Below, one piece after another: positions 10,719-21,601 of a DNA stretch of 64,000 bases. Positions within the stretch are counted from its first letter, which is position 1. Each line of letters starts with the position of its first letter. The stretch covers positions 43,375,158-43,439,157 of the forward strand of contig OZ020514.1 of NCBI GenBank assembly GCA_963971425.1. The letters run 5' to 3'. The notes below the pieces were generated by a model. That model saw only the letters and a list, made by a program, of their open reading frames with translations, searched no databases and was not told the origin of the DNA. Source of the DNA: Bryoerythrophyllum caledonicum. Its lineage: Eukaryota; Streptophyta; Bryopsida; Pottiales; Pottiaceae. The translations under genes and the position numbers were made by a program.

Positions 10719-11364
10719 GTAATATCGACTTCTTGTACTCACCATAAATAAAATTATCTCGGGTAACTATCTAAAGGGTAAGGGTACGGACGGGCAACCT
10801 ACACCTGGAAAATCACCAAACTATATGCTTTACCAGTTATCACCTCCGGCTAACACAGGTCCAACCACATCCCCCCACATGAAAAGGTCTTGCCAGTCAT
10901 TACTCCGACTTTACCCCTACGATACCCTATCACAAGCTAGCACAACAATAAATGGGGCCACCGGAAAATACCAGCAACAAGCCCACAACACGGGGGAGGT
11001 ACCGTACAAGAATCCAGAAATCCAACCCGGATCCTGTCCCCCAACAACATAAAAGCATAAATGACAAGGGGTCAGAGCCACTGGCACACGCTTGCAGTGG
11101 ATGGCCCGAGTCGCAAACCTGCAAATCAAAGAGAAATATTAGAAGTACTTCACCAAAGTCTATCACTAAGGGAAATAGTGGGAACTTGTCCGCGGTGTTC
11201 AAAAACACAAACCCCCCAATGAAAATGCAATTCTATGGGTGAGAAACGCGACAAACGCCAATCTACTACCAAAATATGATTAAATGACGGAATCCCAAAC
11301 TATAGGTGCAAAAGAATGTTAGTCCAAACCGAGTAACAAATCTTGCAATCCCCTTCCAGAGTGC
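10719..11364 (-). other. Gypsy copy 1 leader between LTR and gag
   Basis: No open frame is supported. A block near 11,065-11,135 (minus strand: CAGGTTTGCGACTCGGGCC) matches 16,007-16,025 in copy 2 with one change. It is preceded by TCTTTGATTTGCAG, a good splice acceptor, and the minus strand has a possible donor GAG/GTAAGAAATA near 11,440. A leader intron is possible but not proven. A primer-binding site complementary to a tRNA could not be identified with confidence. Confidence 0.45.
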
Positions 11365-12262
11365 TGACACTTTTTTATTCTGTGTAGCCACATAAAAATG
11401 TGATTTTAAAAAAACTTTCATCCCAAAGGTATTTCTTACCTCCTGCGCGACAACCCCCCTAAAAAACTCAAATCCAAAGTCGGAATCCAAAAATGGTAAC
11501 TATTTTGGAAGATATGAACTCACAGTTGTTTAAATCTGGCCAAAATATAGTTTCATCCGCAGTGGATGAAATCTGCCCGGAGCGGATGAAAACTCGCGTA
11601 GTGGATGGAAAATCGCGAATCAGATGAAAAATCGCCGCAACGGTGAAACTGCCGCAGCGGATGAAGGACAAGCGGCGGTTGAGAAACGACGCAGTGGATG
11701 AAAAATCGGCTTAGACCTGAATGCTGCCCTTCTTCACTCCAAACTTTGAACGCCCACAATTTCTCCTTAAAAATTCTCCAAATTGAGCGCCGTTTCTTGC
11801 GTTGTCTTCATCTAACCGCGTTCTACAACATCAATCTAAGTATCCACCAAAAAAATTTATTCACCGAAGCTTACATCCACTCTAAGCGTTTTACAAAGAA
11901 GAGATTCCGGAGGGTCTTTGTCAAGTGAACAAGAATGAAATCACACAGAAGTCAAGCGTCTCGCACTCCACAAGGGCAGAATCAACGAGTGCAAGTAGAA
12001 CTAGAGAATGAGGAGCATTCACTAATGAAAACCATCACTTACAAGTAAACACTCACAAATCACTCTCTAAACATTCACAAAGCTTGACTTGACAAAGATG
12101 TCAAGTCAAGGACAAGTGCGGCGCTATATGCACACACGGGCAACCATAAGTGGATGAAAGTCATCCATGGATGAATGGGGTGCGCCGCCATACGTCCCTA
12201 AACATAAACTAACGTAGATTAGACTAATCTAACCTATGCTAACACCACGAGATGTGGCGTGA
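11365..12262 (-). repeat. 5' LTR-like region of gypsy copy 1
   Basis: This segment is the inverted counterpart of 14,959-15,680. Shared blocks include TTGACAAAGA, TTGCACTCGTTGATTCT, TAGCGCCGCAC, ATCTTTGTCAA, a cluster of TTTCATCC/GGATGAAA units and the ATTTGA.CTTTTTAGGGGGG end. The outer boundary is put near 12,262, where similarity to copy 2 stops. The GGATGAAA/TTTCATCC units at 11,560-11,710 are a local tandem array with variable spacing. Because no 3' LTR remains, the exact LTR limits cannot be fixed by comparing the two ends of one element. Confidence 0.65.
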
Positions 12263-12482
12263 AATTTTAGGTGTTTATTTCAAAAAATATATTTTGCTTG
12301 ATTTGCATAGGTGGATCGCACATGGCTTCCTTCTTTGATGGGGAATGACCCTCTGCCCTCTGACGATTGCTTTCATACTGTCAAACACGAGCTCTTGGTC
12401 CGCGACAAAATACTTTAAGAGTAGCATTGTAAATGCTTATTTGCTCTTGGTCATATAAACACACATTCCAAAAGATAACGTG

Positions 12483-12781
12483 TCAAACTGGCCATGCTCG
12501 AAGAGCAAGCATCCAATTCAATGGATTGTCATCCTCATTGAAGGATTCGGTGATCAGAATTGCAACATGATCATTGCCAAGTGGCTGAGCCCTAGTTTCA
12601 CGAACGAAACTAAAATCAACACACTGGCATAATAGACCAATTCCAACATGAGCCCCTGATAGGTTTTTAAGAATAACGTGCTTTGAAAACCAAGACGCTC
12701 GAGGAATACCCTCACATGGAGCAACACCAGCAGGCAAGTTGGTCGCACTCGAACACCGCTATCATATGACGCATTCTCCAA
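12483..12781 (-). pseudogene. Exon-like fragment of unknown gene
   Basis: The minus strand is protein-like over about 100 residues: FSKHVILKNLSGAHVGIGLL, CQCVDFSFVRETRAQPLGN, DHVAILITESFNEDDNPLNW and a stop at 12,483. A pyrimidine-rich ATCATTTGTAG acceptor lies just upstream near 12,791. The upstream DNA (12,900-13,740) carries the same palindromic units that lie in introns of the 49.7-59.5 kb gene, so the two loci may be related. No domain is recognised. It may be a terminal exon or a relic. Confidence 0.4.
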
Positions 12782-12899
12782 CTACAAATGATAACATTTG
12801 AAGAGATCAAGGAATAGTAAATTAGTTGTACGAAAAATTGTCAGAAGACGATTTGAAAGAAAAGGGAATATAAAATATGAAATACCAAATCATTATCAT

Positions 12900-13741
12900 T
12901 GACTTGAGAATAATTCCAAATCAATTGTATTTATCAATGTCTTACGAGGTCATTTAAGTGTCACTCGACTCTAGGATAACATCAGACATAAAATTGTTCT
13001 CCAATAGAACAAGCTAAATATATATAACAACACATCGAGCATGTTGTGGACATCATTATTCAACCACTAAAATGTTGTTGCTTAGGAATATCATAAAAAT
13101 ATAAAAGGTCTGAAATATATCATTCATGGTATCACACTTTTCTTAATCATGACACTCATAATTATCCACGACTCGAGGATAATCTATAAATCATTATAAC
13201 ACACAGATTGGTTCAAGAATGACACAGGCACTACACAACCTAATTAAAGAGGATTTTTGAATTTAAAATTTGTGATGATTCTTGTGTATCATAAATTTTT
13301 AGGAAGTTATCCTTGACTTGAAGATAATCACTATTTTAGGTTTTTAACGAACACAAAGGAACTTGTTTAGATTTATCATGAGCTCTAGAATATCTTTCTT
13401 TAATTTTCCAACCAATTTGGTTCAAGGATGATACAAATCGTCATCATACTTTCTGATTAAATGTGCATTCTTGTGATTTTCTTCTATTTTAACTTATTGA
13501 ATAGCATTAAATTGAGATGAGTTATCCTCAAGTTACTTGATCATAACTTACATGTTAACTACATTTTATCTTACTCAAGCATGAGTTTACACTTTATAAT
13601 TCACTTGTAGTAATATATAGTTTTCCTTAAGTTTCATCCTTGAGTCAAGGATAAATCTAATTAATATCCACTAACTAGAAATTTACATACTCTTCTTATA
13701 CAGTCACGTGAAATATGAATATCCTTGACCCGAGGATAATA
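12900..13741. repeat. Cluster of short TTATCC...GGATAA palindromes
   Basis: Imperfect palindromes close to TTATCCTTGASTCAAGGATAA occur at 13,161-13,184, 13,306-13,330, 13,521-13,540 (half-degraded), 13,635-13,656 and 13,719-13,740, with weaker ones near 12,901 and 12,962. Spacing is about 85-215 bp. The same motif recurs at 48.87-49.66 kb and 56.6-56.7 kb. The DNA between units is AT-rich with no gene. Confidence 0.65.
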
Positions 13742-14954
13742 ATTTCAATAAAAATACAATATCCATTAAGCTCTGCAATGCTAGAGTGATCCCAAAATTT
13801 TCGGTACAAATCGTACAAAGTTCACTCTTTATGCACTTCAGTCCAAAAACAGAAGTTGGAGAGCATAATTCAAATAAACATAACGGCTTCGGCCGCAACA
13901 AGGAGAGCATAAACAATCGCCCCCCAAATCAATGTTCAGTGCCACACTAGTATATCCTAGGAGAATATGAAATCCAACTAACGTACAAGAAACACAATTA
14001 TACACATTAACATTTTTACACAAAAACCCTTCAACAATATCAATAAACACAGTATCTTACTGCAAAGAAGCAACAACATGAAGCACAAACAAGGGAGCAA
14101 TGGCAAACTGCAGAGATGTTTAGAGAGGAAAGAGTACGAAATGACTATTCCCAACTGAAAGTATGAAAGTCATGAGCAATGTCGTGCACGAAAGCTAGAG
14201 CTGGGCGGGAAAGAGAATTTTCAACCGCAACATTATTTGGCCACGAAAAGAATTTTGAGGTCATTGTCACTACTTTTTAGTTGACAGAACGTATTTCTCG
14301 ATTTTAGGGTCACACTAATTTAGGAAGGCAACCAACCCGAATGAAACAAAATAAAATTAGCTATGAATCTATTTCATTTGTGTTCAAACAAAAAACAAAA
14401 ATACAAAGTAAAAGAAAACTTCTTCCCATAAAATAGGATCTTCTAATGAATCAAATACTTAATTTTTTTTTTAATTATTAAAAAAACAATTTTTTTTTTT
14501 ACAATTGCCAAAGTAGTGTGCAAAATATATTGAATAAATTTAGAAAATGACCTTTATATGTAATTAAAAATAATTTGAATAAAGAACTTTTAGATATTTC
14601 TATACTAAAACAAAAAAGAACAATACTTTAAGTTTTGATTCAAATTTTTTAGTTAATATACAATACAAAAAGCATGCAAAATAAAGAAAAATTGTACCCA
14701 AGGTTACAAATCAATTATTTAAATGTAATTGTAGGAGCAAAAATAACAACATATGATTTTTGGTCCCATTTTTTAATCATGTTTTTTTGTGATTCTTTTT
14801 TTTTATCATAATTAACAATTGAGCAAAAATAAAATTTGGGTAGAAACACAAAAATGCTTATTAAATTTTGTATCAAATTTTATATTGATAATCAATGTTT
14901 ATTAAAATATAAGAATAAGGAGTTAGCAATAGTTGAAATACTTTAAAAAAATTC
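13742..14954. other. AT-rich stretch between the two gypsy copies
   Basis: Low-complexity A/T runs dominate, especially 14,460-14,940. Short minus-strand open frames at 13,704-14,050 have no recognisable domain and composition typical of chance. No RNA gene or mobile-element end is visible before the LTR of copy 2 begins near 14,959. Confidence 0.5.
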
Positions 14955-14958
14955 TTGT

Positions 14959-15680
14959 TGTCACGGGACGTGGCGTCGAGGGCCACTCCGTATTGTAGTT
15001 GTAGCGTAGATTACTTTGTTACTAATCTACGTGTGTTTAGGATCAAACGGCGGCACATAGCATTCATCCACTTAGGATTGTATGCGTGTGCGCATAGCGC
15101 CGCACATGTCCTTGACTTAACATCTTTGTCAAATCAGGCTTTGTGAGTGAGTTAGAGAGGGTTAGTGAATTTCTTTGTTTGTAAGTGATGTGATTTCATT
15201 AGTAAAGGCTCCACATTCTTCTATTACTACTTGCACTCGTTGATTCTCTCTTCGTGGCGTGCTAGTCGCTTGACTACCTAGTGATTTGCTATCTATTCAC
15301 TTGACAAAGACCTTCCATTTCCTCCTACTAGATTTCTTATTTTTAAGCTAGAAAATGTGAGAAAAAATTGTAAGAATTCAGAACTATGTTGTAGAGCGCA
15401 TTTAGACAAATCCAATACAACAAATGGCGCTTCAATTCGATGATTTTTGAAGAAATTGTGGGCGGTGAAAGTTTAGAGTGAAGAAGGACAACTGCTGGAC
15501 CTACTACCGACAGTTTCATCCATTTTGCCATTTTTCATCCGTCGGTCGATTTTTCATCCACTGTGGATGAAACTGTAATTTTGGGCATATCCATTTAACT
15601 GAGTCAATATCTTCCAAAATAATTACTATTTTTGGACTTTGACTTCGGATTTGATCTTTTTAGGGGGGTTTCTATATAGA
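14959..15680 (+). repeat. 5' LTR-like region of gypsy copy 2
   Basis: Starts with TGTCACGGG and is the inverted counterpart of 11,365-12,262. TTTCATCC units lie near 15,510-15,565, and the region ends in the TCTTTTTAGGGGGGTTT block. No second LTR of this copy is present in the window, so the boundaries rest on comparison with copy 1. Confidence 0.65.
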
Positions 15681-16138
15681 GTACTTGAGAAACTTTTGAT
15701 TAAAGAGTCTTTCAAAAACCACATTTTTGTGGGTGTTAAAAAAGAAAAAAGAATAGTCTAATCCTTGAAGTTTATTTGTGGAGGCAATTTAGCTTGGATT
15801 TGAGCAAAATTTGCACTCACTTCATGAGAAATTTGCCAAGGAATCCATTTGAATTATTGGATTGGCATTTGGAGTAGATCTTCAGCCCTAAATGATGATT
15901 TTTAAGGGCTGAATTGTGTTTTTAAATGCCAACTTCCATAAATTTCCATAGAACTTCAAGTTTTGAGACTTGGCGAAATACTTTCGAGTGTTTCTCTTTG
16001 AATTGCAGGTTTGCAACTCGGGCCATCCATTGCAGGCGTGTGCCAGTGGCTCTGACCCCTTGTCTTTTCTGCTTTTATGTTGTTGGAGGAGAGGATTAGG
16101 TTTTGATTTTTGGATTCTTGTGCGGTACTACGGACCCC
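15681..16138 (+). other. Gypsy copy 2 leader
   Basis: No gene. The end, TTTGAATTGCAG followed by GTTTGCAACTCGGGCC at 15,999-16,025, matches the copy 1 leader, again with an acceptor-like CAG. The upstream donor seen in copy 1 is not conserved here. Confidence 0.4.
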
Positions 16139-17252
16139 TCCAATTCCAAACTTAGATCAAGAAGAAGCGCCAGCGAACACCGTCGATTAACGACTGCTAT
16201 GGCGTTTGAGCTCTTGCTCCAACATTTGGAGCTGGAGGCCCTTCAGTCATACGGACGGTGGACCATGCAGCACAAAGCATAGTTGCACCCTGTAGAGGAG
16301 CACTAGCGCCAACGTATGGAGTTGATAATTGCGCTCAAGGAGAGTGTGGTTGCCCAACTCTCGACTTCCACGGAGGAGCCCAAGGTAGAAGAGGGTTTCA
16401 TTGGTGAGGACTCCAAGGGCAAGGGCATTGCCGTTGTGACCGAACGGCTGGCATGGGGGCCATGTAACGTTTGGCCGTGGCAACACGTGCAACATTGATG
16501 GCGGTTGGCAATCCGCCAGCCTTCGATCCTTTGACGCAATTCATGGCGTATTTGGAAGTGGGGTACGAGGGATTCAAGCGTGATTAGATGTAGCGCATCT
16601 AGGATTTCGGCCGGAAGAAGGACGATACCCCTTGCACTATGTATACTTGGTTGGCAGAGTTGTCAGCGGAGGCCGGTGATGTATTCACAGAGCGCCTGCT
16701 TGTGAAGATCTTCATCTCCAAACTAGATAAGCGGATGGTGGAGTTGATTAGTACACATCTTCTTTTCCGGTATCACAGGAACGCCACTTTTGCGGAAGCG
16801 TTTGCCAAGGTGGAAGCGCTTGATAGAGCAATGGGCGTGAGCGAGGCCACGGATTTGGTCACAGTGCTGATGGACGCTCCTAAGCCCAAGAAGCTTGCCA
16901 CCGCGATCGGTAGCTTGGCAGAGGCACAACTTGAGAAGGTTGTGTATTGTTGGGCTTGTGGGGAGGCGGGTTACACCAAAGGGGACCCTAATTGCTCCAA
17001 GAAGAAGGGGGAAACACCGTGAAGGCCAAGCCCAAGATCGAGGCGGCCAAGACTGCAGAGAAGGCTAAGGACAAGGGGAAGAAGGCTGTGACATGCTCTC
17101 ATTGTGGCAAGTCTGGCTACAGTGATGATAATTGTTTTGCTCTTCACCCGGAGAAGTGCCCAAGGTCTTCGGTTGCTGAATCAGAGGTTGTGAAGAAACT
17201 TCAGGCCGAGATGGCGCAGCTGAGGAAGGAGATGAGCGCCATGGCTTCATAG
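16139..17252 (+). pseudogene. Gag of gypsy copy 2
   Basis: Protein-like segments run LELEALQSYGRW, MELIIALKESVVAQL and, in frame 16,639-17,022, MYTWLAELSAEAGDVFTERL, MVELISTHLLFRYH and CWACGEAGYTKGDPNC. Then frame 16,992-17,252 has CSHCGKSGYSDDNC followed by ALHPEKCP. In the second knuckle the His is Tyr but the last Cys is kept, the opposite of copy 1. Several TAG codons stand where copy 1 has sense codons, for example two after KRD near 16,590 where copy 1 has Gln codons. The segment ends with an Asp/Glu/Lys-rich helix-like stretch. Confidence 0.85.
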
Positions 17253-17258
17253 GGGCAA

Positions 17259-18201
17259 GTGGCGGACACACAACTTCCGGTGAGGGGTCACAGCTCATCT
17301 TCAGCCCTAGATTGCTATTTGTATGGCGCTTCAGAGGAGGTGGTGGCAGCAGTTGCCACTCGTGCTCAGACTATCGTACAAGCGGTGGCATCTTCTCTCT
17401 CTATGTCAGGGGATAGTGGCTGTCCACGCCACACGAGATTGTCCAGCACCAGTAGTCAGTCTTGGTTACCTCTTTTGTTCATCATCGTGGATGCGGCAAC
17501 TTCTAGTGCCGCTCCGACTTCGATGGATGGGATAATCCCACCAGTTTTCTCTAGTCATAAAGATGCCGTACACACCTTGGCGTATTAGATGTTGGAGTTG
17601 CCAATGTTTGCCGGTGTGGAATTTCTTACACGCAATATTTGACCCTCTAGTGTATTCCACCTGGCGGGTAGTATATTAGAGGGCAAGGTGCTTATGTCGG
17701 AGGTGTCGGAGGCAGTGACGGCTCCATCCAATGAGGAGGATTTGGTGGCAATGCGGGCAAAGTTGGCGGCGTAGGCCATTTCTGCGTTTGAAGCATATAC
17801 CACTTCCACACCTGTAGAGTAGTCCTTCGAGGGTCAGTCCTTGATCTCTGAAGTGGCTTATTTGTCTGACATTGCGGCCCGGTCAACACGGGAGCGACGC
17901 AGTGTGCTACCATGAGCGGTTTGCTTGGTAAACGATGACAGAGCTATGGTGGTTGGTCGTACAGACGGCAATTCCATCCGATCTACCCCCCTCCTTGTTA
18001 TGATGGACTCTGGAGCTCAACTAGTGATGATTGGCAAGCAGCTAGCCTAGGATTTGGATCTATGTGCTTTGGACCTTGAGCCTTGCCCATGTACAATTGT
18101 TACATTGGTGGAGGGCACAGAGAAGGCCATAGGCTACACCCGACATCTGTTGTAGTTGATGTTCAACGTGGGATCTCAACCGATGTACTCTCAGGTATCT
18201 C
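17259..18201 (+). pseudogene. Gag-pol linker and retropepsin of gypsy copy 2
   Basis: The linker has DCYLYGASEEVVAAVATRAQ as in copy 1, then a stretch with several TAG codons. The protease active-site region at about 17,990-18,050 reads PLLVMMDSGAQLVMIGKQLA followed by TAG. The catalytic DSG is intact, whereas copy 1 has DSE. The frame then continues with EKAIGYTRHLL and ends at the piggyBac insertion. The protease would cleave the Gag-Pol polyprotein. This copy is interrupted by at least six stops. Confidence 0.8.
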
Positions 18202-18205
18202 TTAA
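18202..18205 (+). other. Left TTAA target-site duplication of piggyBac
   Basis: TTAA directly precedes the left terminal inverted repeat, and an identical TTAA at 27,929-27,932 follows the right one. In copy 1 the same position reads TCCA, which fits a single target TTAA in copy 2 before insertion. Confidence 0.9.
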
Positions 18206-18221
18206 CCCCTAACAGCCCAAG
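18206..18221 (+). repeat. Left terminal inverted repeat of piggyBac
   Basis: CCCCTAACAGCCCAAG, matching the reverse complement of 27,913-27,928 at 15 of 16 positions. Confidence 0.9.
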
Positions 18222-20247
18222 TGTACGTGGGACGTACGTTTTGGGTTTTGGGCATGTATCTGTGAGTGGAAAAAAACTTCATTTTTTATAAAAATTTCTC
18301 ACGACATTGTCTTTGATGACATCTTTGTGGGGCACTTTTCAAAAATGTTATTCAATTTTTTATTCAAAAGTTATTAACGTTCAAAGGTGAAAATGGGGAG
18401 TCTGGGTTGTAGGGGCAGCCATATGAACCAATGGAATGTTAGGACAAATGTGGGGCAGTATAATGGATTAGAAAGGGCGAGGAAAGGGGGTAGCTGAAAT
18501 CATGGGTGGGAGGGAAGAGAAGACCAAGTCTGCGTTCTTGAGCCCGAAGTCCAAGAAATTTCAAATTTAAAATAATTTTTTTAAATTAAAAAAAACATTA
18601 GTCACAAGTATATTAGCAACGTCCAGAAAGTACACGTTTCACGAAGTCAACATACACAACTGTACTCGCACAAGAAGACGACATCTAGAGAAAGCTACAC
18701 CGTTTCGTGAATATAGTGTAGACCAAACTATTTGAAATTCCAAAACTAATTAAAAATTTACATGCAATTATTGACTGACAAACACTTGCTTGAGAACAAA
18801 TACCCAATCAGAACTTGGCATGCACATGCTTTGATGGAAATTAGTGTGAGTGATCTACATCTATAATCCCTCTACACTATATTCAGTGTTTAGTGTAGTA
18901 AGCGGCAACAACATGGTCCGAGCTGCTAGTAACTCTGGTGAATCAGAGCCATTTCTCAGCTTCCTAGTAACCAAGTCAACAGAACCCGAACAGAACATCT
19001 GAAGCTACGCCGACATTCAAACTCGACTGAGGTGACAAATTCAAAGTCGACTGAGGTGATCCGCAGGCCGGGGAATACGCCTGAAGGACGAACAAGGATG
19101 TTTATGACATGGTGATCAAAATCAGCTCGGCCATTCGTGCTGTTGGTGTCGAGCCGGTGAGTTCCTCCACCTACTCCAACCGTACTCAAATAATTCGGCA
19201 CTCATTTTCTACCCAGCTTCAAAAGAAACACCAAAAACAAAAAAGAGAGTCTAACCCTCAGACGGACAGCACACCTAGTGAGGTACAGTAACTGGCAAGA
19301 CTATGTGGTTCGACGTTGACAGAATAAACAAGACTTGAGACTGAGTCACAGAAAACAATGTGGAAGTTGTCTATGTGGTTCAATACCTCCGAGGAGTGGC
19401 ATTGACAAGACTACAGGACTGCATACAAGGAGAGTGGGGTCAGTGCATTCAGCCGCACTCTCATGCCAGCTGAGTGCATAAATCTGCGACGTCGGAGTCC
19501 TATGTGATCAAGCGTTCAAACCATCGCACTAAAAGCTTATAAACATGCGCCCGGATCATCTTGCTCACAGAGGCGCAGGTACTCAATATTGCTTACAGAG
19601 GCGCAGGTACTCGAGCGTGAGCGCGGGCTCATGTAACGCACCTTCGCGGGCGAGCAGTGAGGGATTCTCGAGCAGCGACTCCTCTTCCCTCGACGCCGGT
19701 TTGTGAGATGCTCTCGTGGACCAGCCACTGGATGTTGCCACTGGAAGCGCTTTCCTTCCTTCTCTTTCGTTAACTTCTCAACAAGTGCTTCCCTGAAATA
19801 GGATTAAACAAGCTGAAAATCAATACCGGCATCACAAATCTAATTCTAGGATTTCGACAACAAACACCAGCTACAAGAACATGCAGATCTGAAGAAATCA
19901 GCTTCACCACATCAAATGTCAAACTGGACCTTGTCAAGTTGGACCGTGTCAAACTGGACCTCGTGAAATGTATCGCGTGGGAAGACGTCGTCGTCCTGCA
20001 AGCCGGATACAATGCATGAGTTTACAATGCTACTTCAAGACTCAATAATGCTACTTCAACACTTCCTCTTCTACACACACAAGCATCACCTATACAATCT
20101 TTGTTACCATTGTATCACAAGGATCATTCATGCATTGTACTGCGACATCCATAGTGGGAAGAACGGCATTTTGCTAGCATATCTAAGGAGCAAGAGCTGC
20201 AATATTGGTGGGAGGTATTGCAGATGTCAGAGTATTATTGAGGAGGC
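18222..20247. other. piggyBac left interior without a supported gene
   Basis: This arm holds a MITE at 18,695-18,898 and several small duplications: ACTCGACTGAGGTGA-like units at 19,020-19,060, a GCTCACAGAGGCGCAGGTAC-like pair at 19,561-19,612, and a TCAAACTGGACC trio at 19,918-19,962. Short open frames at 18,956-19,728 look like chance. The stretch from 18,940 to 19,760 is more GC-rich than its flanks, which may mark an older inserted sequence. Confidence 0.5.
18695..18898 (+). mobile_element. MITE copy A
   Basis: A 204-bp non-coding element with terminal inverted repeats: left CTACACCGTTTCGTGAATAT, right reverse complement CTACACTAAACACTGAATAT, both continuing AGTGTAGA. Related copies are at 23,633-23,760 (partial, same orientation) and 60,646-60,853 (inverted). 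The superfamily is uncertain. The CACTA-like inner end is suggestive only, and no clear target duplication is seen. Confidence 0.7.
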
Positions 20248-21222
20248 ATGGAGACAATACAAGCAGAAGAAGATATGTATACTCCTGATGAGGTAAGTGT
20301 GGAAGACTTGTGTTGGCCTCCAGAGTTGTTGCACACCATTGATTGCAATAGTGAAAACAAATCCAAGAGAAAGAGATTACACATTCATGAGACGTCAAAC
20401 ATGGAGGAGGAAGGACTTGGTGTGGAGCGGGAGGAAGAGGGGAATGTAGGAGGTAATCGCAACATGCAGGACGTCGCCACTTCGTCTCTACGTACTGTTG
20501 ATAGGCTGGGCGGAACTTTCGTAGTGGGGGCCGCCGATGGGCTGGTGGGAGCCGTTGATGGGGTGGCGTGGGCCGTTGATGGGCTGGCTGGCGAAACTGC
20601 GCAGGGAGATGCACCGACGCAAATTGGCGCAGGGAGTGGGCCACTCGGGACAGGGAGTACGCCTGGATTAGTCGGGACAGGGAGGCCAGGATCAGTCGGG
20701 ACAGGGAGGCCGGGATTAGTTGGGTCAGGGAGGCCGGGATTAGGACTCGGTTTAGGGTTTGAGGCAGGGAGTGGGGAAGTGAGCGAGAGGGAGATGTTGG
20801 GCCGGGGCAGGGAGGGTATCGGCGGTGGGTTGGGTATTGGGGGTGGGTTGGGGAATATCGTTGTAGGGGAGGGGGGTATCGGGGGGGGAAGAGGGGGTAT
20901 GGAAGGTGGGACGGGGGGTATTAGGGGAGGGAGGGGGGGTATTAGGGGAGGGAGGGGGGGTATTAGGAAAGGGAGGGGGGGTATTAGGGGAGGGAGGGGA
21001 GGTATTAGGGGAGCGAGGGGGGTATTAGGGGAAGGAGGGGGGATATTAGGAGAGGGAGGGAGGATATTAGGAGAGGGAGGGAGGAAACCGGGGGAGGGAT
21101 TAGGGATATCGGGGGAGAGAGGGGAAGGATTAGGAGGCTTAGGGGGAGAGGAAGGATTGACTTTGGGAGGGATAGGGGAGAGATTGGGTTGGGGGTTGAA
21201 GGGGAGATTAGGGAGGTTATAG
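20248..21222 (+). CDS. Gly-rich N-terminal frame upstream of piggyBac transposase
   Basis: This is a 324-residue frame beginning METIQAEEDMYTPDEVSVED. After an acidic, basic and mixed start of about 80 residues it becomes a long Gly/Arg/Ile repeat with units such as GGRGGIR, encoded by GGGAGGGAGGGGGGGTATTA. The last part overlaps, in another frame, the start of the acidic frame 21,189-21,638. It may be a Gly-rich N-terminal extension of the transposase joined by a frame change in the G-runs, or repeat DNA that happens to be open. The first 80 residues, with an acidic DEVSVED segment, look more like real protein than the rest. Confidence 0.4.
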   Translation: METIQAEEDMYTPDEVSVEDLCWPPELLHTIDCNSENKSKRKRLHIHETSNMEEEGLGVEREEEGNVGGNRNMQDVATSSLRTVDRLGGTFVVGAADGLVGAVDGVAWAVDGLAGETAQGDAPTQIGAGSGPLGTGSTPGLVGTGRPGSVGTGRPGLVGSGRPGLGLGLGFEAGSGEVSEREMLGRGREGIGGGLGIGGGLGNIVVGEGGIGGGRGGMEGGTGGIRGGRGGIRGGRGGIRKGRGGIRGGRGGIRGARGVLGEGGGILGEGGRILGEGGRKPGEGLGISGERGEGLGGLGGEEGLTLGGIGERLGWGLKGRLGRL

Positions 21223-21240
21223 GAGAAATTGGGGGGGCCG
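20840..21240 (+). repeat. G-tract minisatellite with G-quadruplex potential
   Basis: The plus strand has dozens of G3-G8 runs separated by one to four bases, with a core unit of about 21 bp (GGGAGGGAGGGGGGGTATTA) at 20,920-21,060 and looser units on both sides. Many overlapping four-run groups fit the usual G-quadruplex pattern. Strand asymmetry is extreme: the minus strand is C-rich. Runs of seven or eight G are also likely places for sequencing-length errors. Confidence 0.85.
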
Positions 21241-21601
21241 GGGGAAGATTGGTCTCTTCATTTGAGGGAGACATACCTCTAGCGGACGAGAATATTGACG
21301 AAGATATTAGTATCATCGATATGAGCATTCCATATTATGAGGATTCTAATGTTATTGAAGACGAGGGATATGCTGAGGATGGAATGCATGAGCGGACAAT
21401 TCCACTAGATTTTGGATATATTTTGCAACAAAATATTGATGGAGATAGAGTGAACATTCCAATTTTGCATGATGACAGTGATGATATTCACGAGAGTTCG
21501 AGTGAGGACAATGGTACAATTCCAAGCGAAGCGCATGAAGAAAGCATAAACATCTATATCGAGAGTCAACATGGGATGATAATTTTTCAACCTATTCTCT
21601 T
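21189..21601 (+). pseudogene. Acidic N-terminal region of piggyBac transposase
   Basis: This frame has many Asp/Glu: DIPLADENIDEDISIID, YYEDSNVIEDEGYAEDG, HDDSDDIHESSSEDNG. An acidic low-complexity N-terminus is typical of piggyBac transposases. Reading shifts to the core frame near 21,560, where the sequence TGGGATGATAAT in the other frame gives STWDDNFSTYSLMPMDFDG. A one-base indel is the simplest explanation. Confidence 0.6.

Larger units (their letters stand above)
5690..12262 (-). mobile_element. Ty3/gypsy LTR retrotransposon, copy 1 (truncated, decayed)
   Basis: Read on the minus strand the order is 5' LTR-like region (12,262 to about 11,400), leader, gag with zinc knuckles, retropepsin, reverse transcriptase, RNase H, and integrase with an HHCC-type zinc region and DDE core. 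RT before integrase places it in Ty3/gypsy (Metaviridae). The element stops near 5,690, shortly after the integrase core, and no 3' LTR is present. It is closely related to copy 2 at 14,955-30,476. Relative to copy 2 it lacks about 1 kb between protease and RT (junction near 8,440-8,447), the segment that carries the methyltransferase remnant in copy 2. Stops and frame changes interrupt every domain, so it is not autonomous. Confidence 0.9.

Noticed and set aside
18695..18898. CACTA transposon terminus
   Set aside because: Only one end shows CACTA, no 3-bp target duplication is clear and no transposase is nearby. Kept as an unclassified MITE.
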